Shown in pieces: positions 37,901 through 48,562 of a DNA stretch of 64,000 nt. Positions within the stretch are counted from its first letter, which is position 1; every line of letters starts with the position of its first letter. The stretch spans positions 7,931,906-7,995,905 of the forward strand of contig OZ023199.1 of the NCBI GenBank assembly GCA_963995505.1, given 5' to 3'. Both the position numbers and the translations under genes were made by a program. Origin of the DNA: Hypericum androsaemum (lineage: Eukaryota; Streptophyta; Magnoliopsida; Malpighiales; Hypericaceae). The notes beneath the pieces were generated by a model. It did no database searches, was not told where the DNA came from, and saw only the letters and a program-made list of their open reading frames with translations.

Positions 37901-40900
37901 ATGCCCTTTCTTGCCTTTTCTTGCCTTTTCTTACCTTTTCATGCCTTTTCTTGCCTTTCCTTGCCATTTCTTGCCTTTTTATGCCTTTTCATGCCTTTTC
38001 TTGCCTTTTCATGCCCTTTCTTGCCATTTCTTGCCTTTTCTTGCCTTTTCTTGCCTTTTCTTGACTTTTCATGCCTTTTCTTGCCTTTTCATGCTCTTTC
38101 TTGCCTTTTCTTGCCTTTTCATGCATTTTCATGCCTTTTCTTGACTTTTCTTGCCTTTTCATGCCTTTTCATGCATTTTCATGCCTTTTCTTGCCTTTTC
38201 TTGCATTTTCATGCCTTTTCATTCCTTTTTATGCCTTTTCATGCATTTTCATGCCTTTTCTTGCCTTTTCATGCCTTTTCGTGACTTTTCTTGCCTTTTC
38301 ATGCCTTTTCTTTCCTTTTCTTGCCTTTTCATGCCTTTTCTTGTCTTTTCGTGCCTTTTCTTACATTTTCCTGCCTTTTCTTTTCTTTTCATGCCTTTTC
38401 TTGCCTTTTCATTACCTTTTCATGCGTTTTCATGCCATTTCTTGCCCCTTTATGCCTTTTCTTGCCTTTTTATACCTTTTCATGCCTTTTCTTGTCTTTT
38501 CATGCCTTTTCTTGCCTTTTCATGCCTTTTCTTGCCTTTTCATGCATTTTCTTGCCTTTTCATGACTTCTCTTGCCTTTTCATACCTTTTCATGCATTTT
38601 CTTGCCTTTTCTTGCCTTTTTATACCTTTTCATGCCTTTTCTTGTCTTTTCATGCCTTTTCTTGCCTTTTCATGCCTTTTCTTGCCTTTTCATGCATTTT
38701 CTTGCCTTTTCATGACTTCTCTTGCCTTTTCATACCTTTTCATGCATTTTCTTGCCTTTTTCATGCCATTTCTTGTCTTTTCATGCCTTTTCTTGAATTT
38801 CCTTGCCATTTCTTGCATTTTCATACATTTTCTTATCTTTTCATGCCTTTTCTTTCCTTTTCATACATTTTTTTGCCTTTTCATGCCTTTTCTTGCCTTT
38901 TCATGCCTTTTTATGCCTTTTCATGATTTTTCATGCCTTTTCATGACTTTTCTTGCCTTTTCATGCCTTTTCATGCTTTTTCTTGCCTTTTCATGCCTTT
39001 TCTTGCCTTTTCATGCCTTTTCATTGCCTTTTCATGCCTTTTCTTGCCTTTTCTTGCCATTTCTTGCCCCTTTATGCCTTTTCTTGCCTTTTCTTATCTT
39101 TTTATACCTTTTCATGCCTTTTCTTGTCTTTTCATGCCTTTTCTTGCCTTTTCATGCCCTTTCTTGCCTTTTCTTGCCTTTTCATGCCTTTTCTTGCCTT
39201 TCCTTGCCATTTCTTGCCTTTTTATGCCTTTTCATGCCTTTTCTTGCCTTTTCATGCCCTTTCTTGCCTTTTCTTGCCTTTTCTTGCCTTTTCTTGCCAT
39301 TTCTTCCCTTTTCATGCCTTTTCATGACTTTTCTTGCCTTTTCTTACGTTTTCTTGACTTTTCTTGCCTTTTCATGCCTTTTCTTGCCTTTTCTTGCCTT
39401 TTCATGTCTTTTCATGACTTTTCTTGCCTTTTCATGCATTTTCATGCCTTTTCTTTCCTTTTCATGCCTTTTCATGACTTTTCTTCCCTTTTCATGCATT
39501 TTCATGCATTTTCTTACCTTTTCAGGCCTTTTCTTGCCATTTCTTGCCTTTTCATGCCTTTTCTTGCCTTTTCTTGCCTTTTTATGCCTTTTCATGCATT
39601 TTCATGCCTTTCTTGCCTTTTCATGCCTTTTCTTTCCTTTTCTTGCCTTTTCATGCCTTTTCTTGCCTTTCATGACTTTTCTTTCCTTTTCTTGCCATTT
39701 CATGCCTTTTCTTGCCTTTCCAAGCCATTTCTTGCCTTTTCATGCATTTTCTTTCCTTTTCATGACTTCTCTTGCCTTTTCATACCTTTTCATGCATTTT
39801 TTTCCTTTTCATGCCTTTTCTTGCCATTTCATGCCTTTTCTTGCCTTTTCATGCCTTTTCTTACCTTTTCATGCCTTCTCATGACTTTTCTTGCCTTTTC
39901 ATGCATTTTCATGCCTTTTCTTGCCTTTTTCATGCCATTTCTTATCTTTTCATGCCTTTTCTTGAATTTCCTTGCCATTTCTTGCATTTTCATACATTTT
40001 CTTATCTTTTCATGCCTTTTCATGCCTTTTCTTGCCTTTTCATACATTTTTTTGCCTTTTCATGCCTTTTCTTGCCTTTTCATGCCTTTTCTTGCCTTTT
40101 CATGCCTTTTTATGCCTTTTCATGATTTTTCATGCCTTTTCATGCCTTTTCATGACTTTTCTTGCCTTTTCATGCCTTTTCATGCCTTTTCTTGCCTTTT
40201 CATGCCTTTTCATGCCTTTTCTTGCCTTTTCATGCCTTTTCTTGACTTTTCATGCCTTTTCTTACCTTTTTATGCATTTTCATGCCTTTTCTTGCCTTTT
40301 CATGCCGTTTCTTGCATTTTCATGCCTTTTCATTCCTTTTTATGCCTTTTCATGCTTTTTAATGCCTTTTCTTGCCTTTTCATGCCTTTTCGTGACTTTT
40401 CTTGCCTTTTCTTACATTTTCCTGCCTTTTCTTACCTTTTCATGCCTTTTCTTGCCTTTCATGCCTTTTCATTCCTTTTCTTGCCTTTTCATGCCTTTTC
40501 ATGACTTTTCATGCCTTTTCTTGCCTTTTCATGCCTTTTCTTGCCTTTCAAAGCCATTTATTGCCTTTTCATGCATTTTCTTGCCTTTTCATGACTTCTC
40601 TTGCCTTTTCATACCTTTTCTTGCATTTTTTTCCTTTTCATGCCTTTTCTTGCCATTTCATGCCTTTTCTTGCCTTTTCATGCCTTTTCTTACCTTTTCA
40701 TGCCTTCTCATGACTTTTCTTGCCTTTTCATGCATTTTCATGCTTTTTCTTGCCTTTTTCATGCCATTTCTTGTCTTTTCATGCCTTTTCTTGAATTTCC
40801 TTGCCTTTTCTTGCCTTTTCATACATTTTTTTGCCTTTTCATGCCTTTTCTTGCCTTTTCATGCCTTTTTATGCCTTTTCATGATTTTACATGCCTTTTC

Positions 40901-41741
40901 ATGCCTTTTCATGACTTTTCTTGCCTTTTCTTGCCTTTTCATGCCTTTTCTTGCCTTTTCATGCATTTTCATGTTTTTTCTTGCCTTTTCATGCCTTTTC
41001 TTGCCTTTTCATGCCTTTTCATTGCCTTTTCATGCCTTTTCTTGCCTTTTCTTGCCATTTCTTGCCCCTTTATGCCTTTTCTTGCCTTTTCTTATCTTTT
41101 TATACCTTTTCATGCCTTTTCTTGTCTTTTCATGCCTTTTCATGCCTTTTCTTGCCTTTTCATGCCCTTTCTTGCCTTTTCTTGCCTTTTCATGCCTTTT
41201 TTTGCCTTTCCTTGCCATTTCTTGCCTTTTTATGCCTTTTCATGCCCTTTCTTGCCTTTTCTTGCAATTTCTTGCCTTTTCATGCCTTTTCATGACTTTT
41301 CTTGCCTTTTCTTACATTTTCTTGCCTTTTCTTGCCTTTTCATGCCTTTTCTTGCCTTTTCTTGCCTTTTCATGCCTTTTCTTGCCTTTTCTTGCCTTTT
41401 CATGCCTTTTCATGACTTTTCTTGCCTTTTCATGCATTTTCATGCCTTTTCTTGCCTTTTCATGTCTTTTCATGACTTTTCTTACCTTTTCATGCCTTTT
41501 CATGCCTTTTCTTGCCTTTTTATGCCTTTTCTTGCCTTTTCATGCATTTTCTTGCCTTTTCATGCCTTTTCTTACATTTTCTTGCATTTTCATGCCTTTT
41601 CAAGCCTTTTCTTGCCTTTTCTTTCCTTTTCATGCCTTTTCATGACTTTTCTTGCCTTTTCATGCATTTTCTTGCCTTTTCATGCATTTTCATGCCTTTT
41701 CATGCCTTTTCATGCTTTTTCATGCCTTTTCTTGCCTTTTC
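28968..41741 (+). repeat. Homogenised decamer satellite with about 540-bp higher-order units
   Basis: This is the most regular part of the array. Marker strings recur in order, such as CCTTTCCAAGC (near 31405, 31945, 35810, 36385, 36925) followed by CTTGAATTTCCTTGCC. Several intervals are 540 bp (54 decamers) and one is 575 bp. The units therefore form a higher-order repeat with local gains and losses. Marker variants include CATTTTTTTCC, ATGAGTTCTC and ATGCCATTACTTACC. The many predicted proteins of up to 577 residues here are all readings of the same decapeptide cycle and are not genes. Confidence 0.97.
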
Positions 41742-42058
41742 TAATGTAGCACAATGGAAGCGTGCTATTCTACACGTAAAGTAAACAAGGCTCCGAACAA
41801 ACAGAAAGAAATAAAACAATAGACACTTCCACTCGAATCTTCCGAAACAAGATGGAAGGTGTGCTTGAGTCCACAAGCAGCCAACCAATGGCCAAGCTAG
41901 ACCACTCTCACGCACGCAGCGCTCTCAACTCATTTACTCGTGTTTGTTTTTTGGATAAAAATTGTCTGTCCATTATTTCCCTTTGCAAGATACAAATAGA
42001 AGTCGGGAGTTAAGGCGGGAATTATGGCGAGCCTTCTCACACTCCTCCTGTTCGTAAC
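41742..42058 (-). mobile_element. Inverted LTR fragment, CRM-like family, second copy
   Basis: This is a shorter copy of the fragment at 23387-23898, in the same orientation and with the same satellite/LTR junction (CTTTTCT then AATGTAGCAC). I count about ten differences over the shared 317 bp, eight of them transitions. It stops after CTCCTGTTCGTAAC, about 195 bp earlier than the first copy. It is followed by a short string TCATTTACTCATGTTTC that resembles LTR sequence about 125 bp upstream, and then satellite. The shared junction means both copies descend from one insertion that was amplified with the array. Confidence 0.88.
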
Positions 42059-44243
42059 TCATTTACTCATGTTTCTTGCATTTTCATGCCTTTTCATGCT
42101 TTTTCTTTCCTTTTCATGCCTTTTCATGCATTTTCTTGCCTTTTCATGCATTTTCATGCCTTTTCTTGCCTTTTCAAGCTTTTTCATGCCTTTTCTTGAC
42201 TTTTCTTGCCTTTTCTTGCCATTTCTTTCCTTTTCATGCTTTTTCATGACTTTTTTTGCCTTTTCATGCATTTTCATGCCTTTTCTTGCCTTTTTCATGC
42301 CTTTTCTTGCCTTTTTCATTCCATTTCTTATCTTTTCATGCCTTTTCTTGAATTTCCTTGCCATTTCTTGCATTTTCATACATTTTCTTATCTTTTCATG
42401 CCTTTTCATGCCTTTTCTTGCCTTTTCATACCTTTTCATACATTTTTTGCCTTTTCATGCCTTTTCTTGCCTTTTCATGCCTTTTCATGCCTTTTTATGC
42501 CTTTTCATGATTTGTCATGCCTTTTCATGCCTTTTCATGACTTTTCTTGCCTTTTCATGCCTTTTCTTGCCTTTTCATGCCTTTTCATGCTTTTTCTTAC
42601 CTTTTCATGCCTTTTCTTGCCTTTTCTTGCCTTTTCATTGCCTTTTCATGCCTTTCCTTGCCATTTCTTGCCCATTTATGCCTTTTCTTGCCTTTTCATG
42701 CCTTTTCTTGAATTTTCATGCCTTTTCTTGCCTTTTCTTGCCTTTTCATGCCCTTTCTTGCCTTTTCTTGCCTTTTCATGCCTTTTCTTGCCTTTCCTTG
42801 CCATTTCTTGCCTTTTTATGCCTTTTATGCCTTTTCTTGCATTTTCTTGCCTTTTCATGCCCTTTCTTGCCTTTTCTTGCCTTTTCTTGCCTTTTCATGC
42901 CTTTTCTTGCCTTTTCTTGCCATTTCTTGCCTTTTCATGCCTTTTCATGACTTTTCTTTCCTTTTCTTGCATTTTCTTGCGTTTTCATGCCTTTTCTTGC
43001 CATTTCATGCCTTTTCATGCCTTTTCTTGCCTTTTCTTGCCTTTTCTTGCCTTTTCATGCCTTTTCATGACTTTTCTTGCCTTTTCATGCATTTTCATGA
43101 CTTTTCTTGCCTTTTCATGCCTTTTCGTGACTTTTCTTGCCTTTTCTTTCCTTTTCATGCCTTTTCATGACTTTTCTTACCTTTTCATGCATTTTCTTGC
43201 GTTTTCTTGCCTTTTCATGCCATTTCATGCCTTTTCATGCCTTTTCATGCCTTTTCTTGCTTTTTCATGACTTTTCTTCCTTTTCATGCATTTTCATGCC
43301 TTTTCTTGACTTTTCATGCCTTTTTTTACCTTTTTATGCATTTTCATGCCTTTTCTTGCCTTTTCATGCCGTTTCTTGCATTTTCATGCCTTTTCATTCC
43401 TTTTTACGCCTTTTCATGCATTTTAATGCCTTTTCTTGCCTTTTCATGCCTTTTCGTGACTTTTCTTGCCTTTTCTTACATTTTCCTGCCTTTTCTTATC
43501 TTTTCATGCCTTTTCTTGCCTTTCATGCCTTTTCTTTCCTTTTCTTGCCTTTTCATGCCTTTTCATGACTCTTCATGCCTTTTCTTGCCTTTTCATGCCT
43601 TTTCTTGCCTTTCCAAGCCATTTCTTGCCTTTTCATGCATTTTCTTGCCTTTTCATGACTTCTCTTGCCTTTTCATACCTTTTCATGTATTTTTCTCCTT
43701 TTCATGCCTTTTCTTGCCATTTCATGCCTTTTCTTGCCATTTCATGCCTTTTCTTGCCTTTTCATGCCTTTTCTTACCTTTTCATGCCTTCTCATGACTT
43801 TTCTTGCCTTTTCATGCATTTTCATGCCTTTTCTTGCCTTTTTCATGCCATTTCTTATCTTTTCATGCCTTTTCTTGAATTTCCTTGCCATTTCTTGCAT
43901 TTTCATACATTTTCTTATCTTTTCATGCCTTTTCATGCCTTTTCTTGCCTTTTTATACATTTTTTTGCCTTTTCATGCCTTTTCTTGCCTTTTCATGCCT
44001 TTTTATGCCTTTTCATGATTTTTCATGCCTTTTCATGCCTTTTCATGACTTTTCTTGCCTTTTCATGCCTTTTCTTGCCTTTTCATGCATTTTCATGCTT
44101 TTTCTTGCCTTTTCATGCCTTTTCTTGCCTTTTCTTACCTTTTCATGCCTTTTCATTGCCTTTTCATGCCTTTTCTTGCCTTTTCTGGCCATTTCTTGCC
44201 CCTTTATGCCTTTTCTTGCCTTTTCTTATCTTTTTATACCTTT
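42059..44243 (+). repeat. Homogenised decamer satellite, right end
   Basis: The last satellite block carries the same higher-order markers (CTTGAATTTCCTTGCC near 42345 and 43873, CCTTTCCAAGCC near 43608). It ends at about 44243, where ordinary mixed sequence starts. The edge is sharp, with intact decamers up to the break, unlike the decayed left side. Confidence 0.96.
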
Positions 44244-44873
44244 AATTTTTGAATTATGGGTTCATGTGTCAAATTATGTGACCGTATCAAACATTGCGTT
44301 GTTTGCTCATATTTCTGTACCTTTGTGATTATATGTTTTTTTTTTAATCTGGTAAGTATAACTTTATGATAATGTACATGTCCACATGATTCAATTGCCA
44401 TGTTAGTCATTTGCATATGTTAGGTATGTTTGTGCATCGAGTAGCTAAATAAATTGCAGTGCATATCTTATTTGTTTACTGGATGTTCCAAAACACTCAT
44501 TCCCCCTCTCACCAGTTTTGCAGGAACTCGAATACGAGTTGTATTGGATCGGAGATCTACTCTGATCTCACCAAGTCCGCTTTATTCTCCGGGACTGGTC
44601 TGGAGGTCTCCAGTTTATATTTTTTTTCACTGATCTAGAAGCTCCGAAGTTACAGGATTTGTTTTGATCTTGGGAGTATGTATTAAAAAGGAAAAGTTTG
44701 TCTAATATTTTGTAAACTTGGAATACGAAACTAAAGATTATTAAGTTTTAATTTTACGTTTAAAGGCTTATGATTATAAATTTTAAATACATTTGAGGCT
44801 GGCTAGATTTCAGATTTGAGTAAAGGAGTCGAAGTTTAGCGCCGGTCACCGGTCTCAGATTCGGGTCGTGACA
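44244..44873 (+). mobile_element. LTR (3' part) of a second Ty3/gypsy-like element
   Basis: The segment ends CGGGTCGTGACA at 44873. After four bases a tRNA-Met primer-binding site follows, which defines it as the end of a 5' LTR. The left limit is set only by the end of the satellite, so the LTR is probably truncated there. It has no coding capacity. The GGGTCGTGACA ending is common in plant Ty3/gypsy elements and differs from the CTACATCA ending of the CRM-like family. Confidence 0.6.
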
Positions 44874-44877
44874 GACG

Positions 44878-44889
44878 TGGTATCAGAGC
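44878..44889 (+). other. Primer-binding site for tRNA-Met
   Basis: TGGTATCAGAGC is complementary to the 3' end of plant initiator tRNA-Met and lies four bases after the LTR end. Reverse transcription of the element would start here. Confidence 0.8.
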
Positions 44890-46858
44890 TCTAAGTTAGA
44901 GCCTTGTTTGAATTATTAGGTGTCGAGTATCTTAAGTTGTGCTACGGAGCATAGGATTCCTAATAGCTCTGTGTCTCTTCCATCTGTGTCATTTTCTCGT
45001 GCCGTAATTATTTTTCTGTGTCAACGAATATTTATTTCTGTTTGAACATGATGGTATGATGAATATGAAAGTTGGGCAAATATGTTTTGCTTAAGATGTG
45101 GGATGTTTGTGTTTGGGATTCTTATGTGAAAAACTTTTGTGATGCTTTCTTGTTATCACTAGACATTCACTCTACATTATGGTGAGAATTCTTGTACCAT
45201 TTGTATATATTTTCCTTTGAAGAGCCCATTTTGAGTATATATATTTTTATATATGAAAATCTTTCCTTTGATGAGATTTTGATGAAGTGACTGATCACCA
45301 CTTTGTCAAAATTATGTAGATACCTTATATATTTGATTTCTTCCTATATATATTGGGCCATTGGTTTGAGTCTCACCAAATGTCTGAGTTATGTCTGTGT
45401 GAACTCTTCTAGATTGTTTATCTTTGCATTGAGAATCTGCTTTTGTGTTAAACATGTTTGAAAAGAGAAAGTTATGAACATTATTATGTGGAAGGAGTAT
45501 ATATGAGAAATTAAGCCGTAAGTTATGTTGGGAAAGTAAAATGTGATTATTATGCGTGGATTAAATATGAGATTAAGCTATATGGAATAATTTTTGAATA
45601 TTTTGAGGGAGATAAGATTAAGTTTGACATTTGGTTATTTATCTTGGTTTACATTATGGTTATGGATTTTGGCAAAGAGAACTTTTGATAAGATAATTTG
45701 CACAATAGGTATGGACAAGATACTCTTACAACATAAAGCATAAATGGTCAATAGTTTTGACCAAACTACAAAGGTTGCCATTGGTTAGACAAAAAAATTT
45801 CAGAGGATAGAAGCCTTCTGAATTTGAGTAAAGATTCTCTTTGTAATCAGACAATGATCTGATGTATATAATCTAAGTCTTGAAGAATGTGAGGTGGAGT
45901 CATGAGATAAAAATTTGATAATCTACAAATCATTTAGCTCTTAGCTACAATAAGCACCACAATATTGAGATGGTGTTGTGCAAGCTCAATAAGAGAGCGG
46001 AAGAAAATGCTATTTGCATAAGAGAAAATTTAAGATAAATTATTTGCTAGACAATGACCCAAAGAGAGGAATGAACGAAAAGATTTGACTTATAAACCAT
46101 TAATTTAAGACAACTTAAAGTTAGTAAAGAAAATAATTTAAAGCAAATTTCTCTCAAAATAAGAAGTAAAGAAATATGAGAATAGGAGTACACATGGTAT
46201 GTAGACTTTGGAACCTATGTTCAAGTGTGCAAAATTTTTGAGATGTGAATTGATAAGGTTTGAGTGATTTAATAGTCACAGAAGATGCGTTAGTATGAAG
46301 ACAAATGTATATTTAGGTTCAAACTTCAGAAATGTCATGAAGATGAAAACTACAGAACCATTGAGAAATCTTTGGCACAAGCAATGATAAATCATTTGCC
46401 TTTTTAAGATTTAAGATTTTGACAGACGATATTTGAGGATACAATAGATATTTGCTAAGGTCCGAGATTTTGGTATGAAGTTTGGTGCAACTTATACAAT
46501 GTATACTGAATAAGTAAAAAAGGTAAATTATGGACATGTGAAAGGGGAATAAGACTTAAGTTGGGAAAGAAAATTATTAAGAAGTTTGGTGGATGATGAA
46601 CTAATTTGTTATGGGAAGCAAGATTGGGTAGCATGATGTCTTCGCAACGAGAAAAGTGTAAACATTTGTATCACTATAAAGTATGACTTCATTTATGAGA
46701 AAGAGTCAAACAAACTTAATGGAAAAGGATTCTCGTAGGTTAGCAAATACTTTAAGCTATATTCATTTAATTGTAAAATGAATGAGATAAGGTCACGATG
46801 TTAATGGAAGAGGAAACAGTCAATAAAAGCTTTGAAACTTCGTATATGTGCTACGAGG
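44890..46858 (+). mobile_element. Decayed interior of the second LTR element, non-coding
   Basis: About 2 kb of A/T-rich sequence lies between the primer-binding site and the next LTR. I see no gag, protease, RT or integrase motif in any frame. The only open frame of note (46319-46537, minus, 72 codons) has no recognisable feature. It is either a strongly mutated retrotransposon interior or unrelated spacer. Confidence 0.45.
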
Positions 46859-47523
46859 TGATATGAATCCCGTCAGGAACTCGCACCAACTCGGACCGTC
46901 TACTCTAGGATGATGGTTGATCTTGACCCGTCGCTTTGCGCCTTGCACCGAACCTTAGTGTTGGTTAACTTTGACCCGTAGTAATGGTGAGAACACGAAC
47001 CTTGATCTTAAATCGAATACGCCACAAACGGAGATGGGAATTCCGTTTGATAAGTACAAACGCCCTAGCTAAGCAATCCAGCCCGCAAGAACAACCAGAG
47101 TACCAAAACTCATGAATTTTCTTATGCCAAAAAGTGATCCTTTATTGAATTCGTGGCCCTCCTTATATAGAGGTTAAAACTTACTTGGATTGATATGAAT
47201 CCCGTCAGGAACTCGCACCAACTCGGACCGTCTACTCTAGGATGATGGTTGATCTTGACCCGTCGCTTTGCGCCTTGCACCGAACCTTAGTGTTGGTTAA
47301 CTTTGACCCGTAGCAATGGTGAGAACGCGAACCTTGATCTTGAATCGAATACGCCACAAACGGAGATGGAAATTCCGTTTGATAAGTACAAACGCCCTAG
47401 TTAAGCAATCCAGCCCACAAGGACAACCAGAGTATCAAATCTCACGAATTTTCTTATGCCAAAAAGTGATGCCTTTATTGAATTCGTGGCCCTCCTTATA
47501 TAGAGGTTAAAACTGACCTGGAT
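46859..47523 (+). repeat. 332-bp tandem duplication at the LTR start
   Basis: TGATATGAATCCCGTCAGGA begins at 46859 and again at 47191. The two units (46859-47190 and 47191-47523) differ at only a few positions, for example GTAGTAATGG versus GTAGCAATGG. Each unit contains TTATATAGAGG, a possible TATA element, near its end. TGAT is a suitable 5' LTR terminus for this family, so the first third of the LTR appears to have been duplicated. An older LTR nested next to a younger one is the alternative. Confidence 0.8.
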
Positions 47524-48389
47524 AGACTCCAAAGTCAACAAGATAAGTTCTGAAGAGCTCCAAACTTATCATACTACTTAAACTAGTTCTAAAAACGAAT
47601 GTTTATCCTAAGAATTGAAAAACACAATCATTATCCAACATTATCCACTATTGGATAACTCTTATTCCTAAAAAGTTATAAAAAGTTTGGATAACTCTTA
47701 TTCCTAAAAAGTAGGAATCTTGATGCTACTCCTTTAGGCTTCCAAAACAACTCCAATCACGTGCATGGGCTTTGCATGGACGTCCACGGGCTTACACGAA
47801 CTGGTTGTAGTCCAAATCCCTTGAATTAATCTGTTGAGCTCAGCTTGAAGCGTCTTTGCTCTTGCTCTTGTGATTGGTCCAAGTGGAACTCGAACTGGTT
47901 GTGGGTGCCGTAGGACGAATGTGCATTGGCCAACATGCTTGTGCATTGGACGTGTGCATGGAAAGCGTGGAGTTTGTGATTTCAATTATTGCACTTAATT
48001 CAGCGTTTAATTTCGTGGTTGTAATAAGGCACATTTAAATGCCAATTAGTGGGGGTTAAAGGGGAGGTTACGGACAGGAGGAGTGTGAAGAGGCTTGCCA
48101 TAATTCTCGCCTTAACTCCTGCCTTAACTCCCGCCTTCTATTTGTATCTGGCGGAGAGGAAATAATGGACAGAATCGATTTGAATCCAAAAATGTGCAAG
48201 TGAGTTGAGTGCGCTTCGTGCGCGAGAATTTCCTACCTTGGCCGTTGGTTGGCTGCTTGTGGACTCAAGCAAACCTTCCATCTTGTTTCGGAAGATTCAA
48301 GTGGAATTGTCCATCGTTTTGTTTCTTTCAATTGTTCGAGCCTTGTTCGTTTGAAGTGTTGATTCGCACGCCTCCGTTGTGCTACATCA
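46859..48389 (+). mobile_element. 5' LTR of a CRM-like Ty3/gypsy retrotransposon
   Basis: The LTR ends GTGCTACATCA at 48389, two bases before a tRNA-Met primer site. With a start at TGATATGAATCC it would be 1,199 bp (from 47191) or 1,531 bp with the duplicated unit (from 46859). A TGAT...ATCA pair of ends fits the CRM clade, whose LTRs characteristically run TGATG to CATCA. A direct repeat of 25 bp containing GGATAACTCTTATTCC occurs at 47651 and 47687. The 3' part is related to the two inverted fragments in the satellite at 23387 and 41742, but clearly diverged from them. No matching 3' LTR is in the window. Confidence 0.72.
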
Positions 48390-48391
48390 AG

Positions 48392-48404
48392 TGGTATCAG
48401 AGCC
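48392..48404 (+). other. Primer-binding site for tRNA-Met, CRM-like element
   Basis: TGGTATCAGAGCC follows the LTR end after two bases (AG). It is complementary to the 3' end of initiator tRNA-Met and fixes the LTR boundary and the element's orientation. Confidence 0.9.
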
Positions 48405-48562
48405 TGAATACGATCAGATCAATTCCCATATTGATCGAGAGTGAATGCTATCACCTAGTGAGTTTGAGGGAGCCCCATCTACGAGCCGATCCACAAGACT
48501 TTGTGATCTCCTGATCCAAGTCTCATTTTTACCCACCTAGCACCACCAAAATCCGTTGCACT

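Noticed and set aside
17940..44243. CRISPR array
   Set aside because: The repeats are contiguous 10-bp units without unique spacers, and no cas genes are present.
1..44243. Telomeric or telomere-variant repeat
   Set aside because: The unit lacks the TTTAGGG or CCCTAAA motif or any known variant, and its G/C pattern does not fit a telomerase template repeat.
46319..46537. 72-codon minus-strand open frame
   Set aside because: It has no recognisable motif and lies in A/T-rich decayed retrotransposon or spacer sequence.
44890..46858. A hidden gag or pol gene in the second LTR element
   Set aside because: No zinc knuckle, protease, RT or integrase motif could be seen in any frame.
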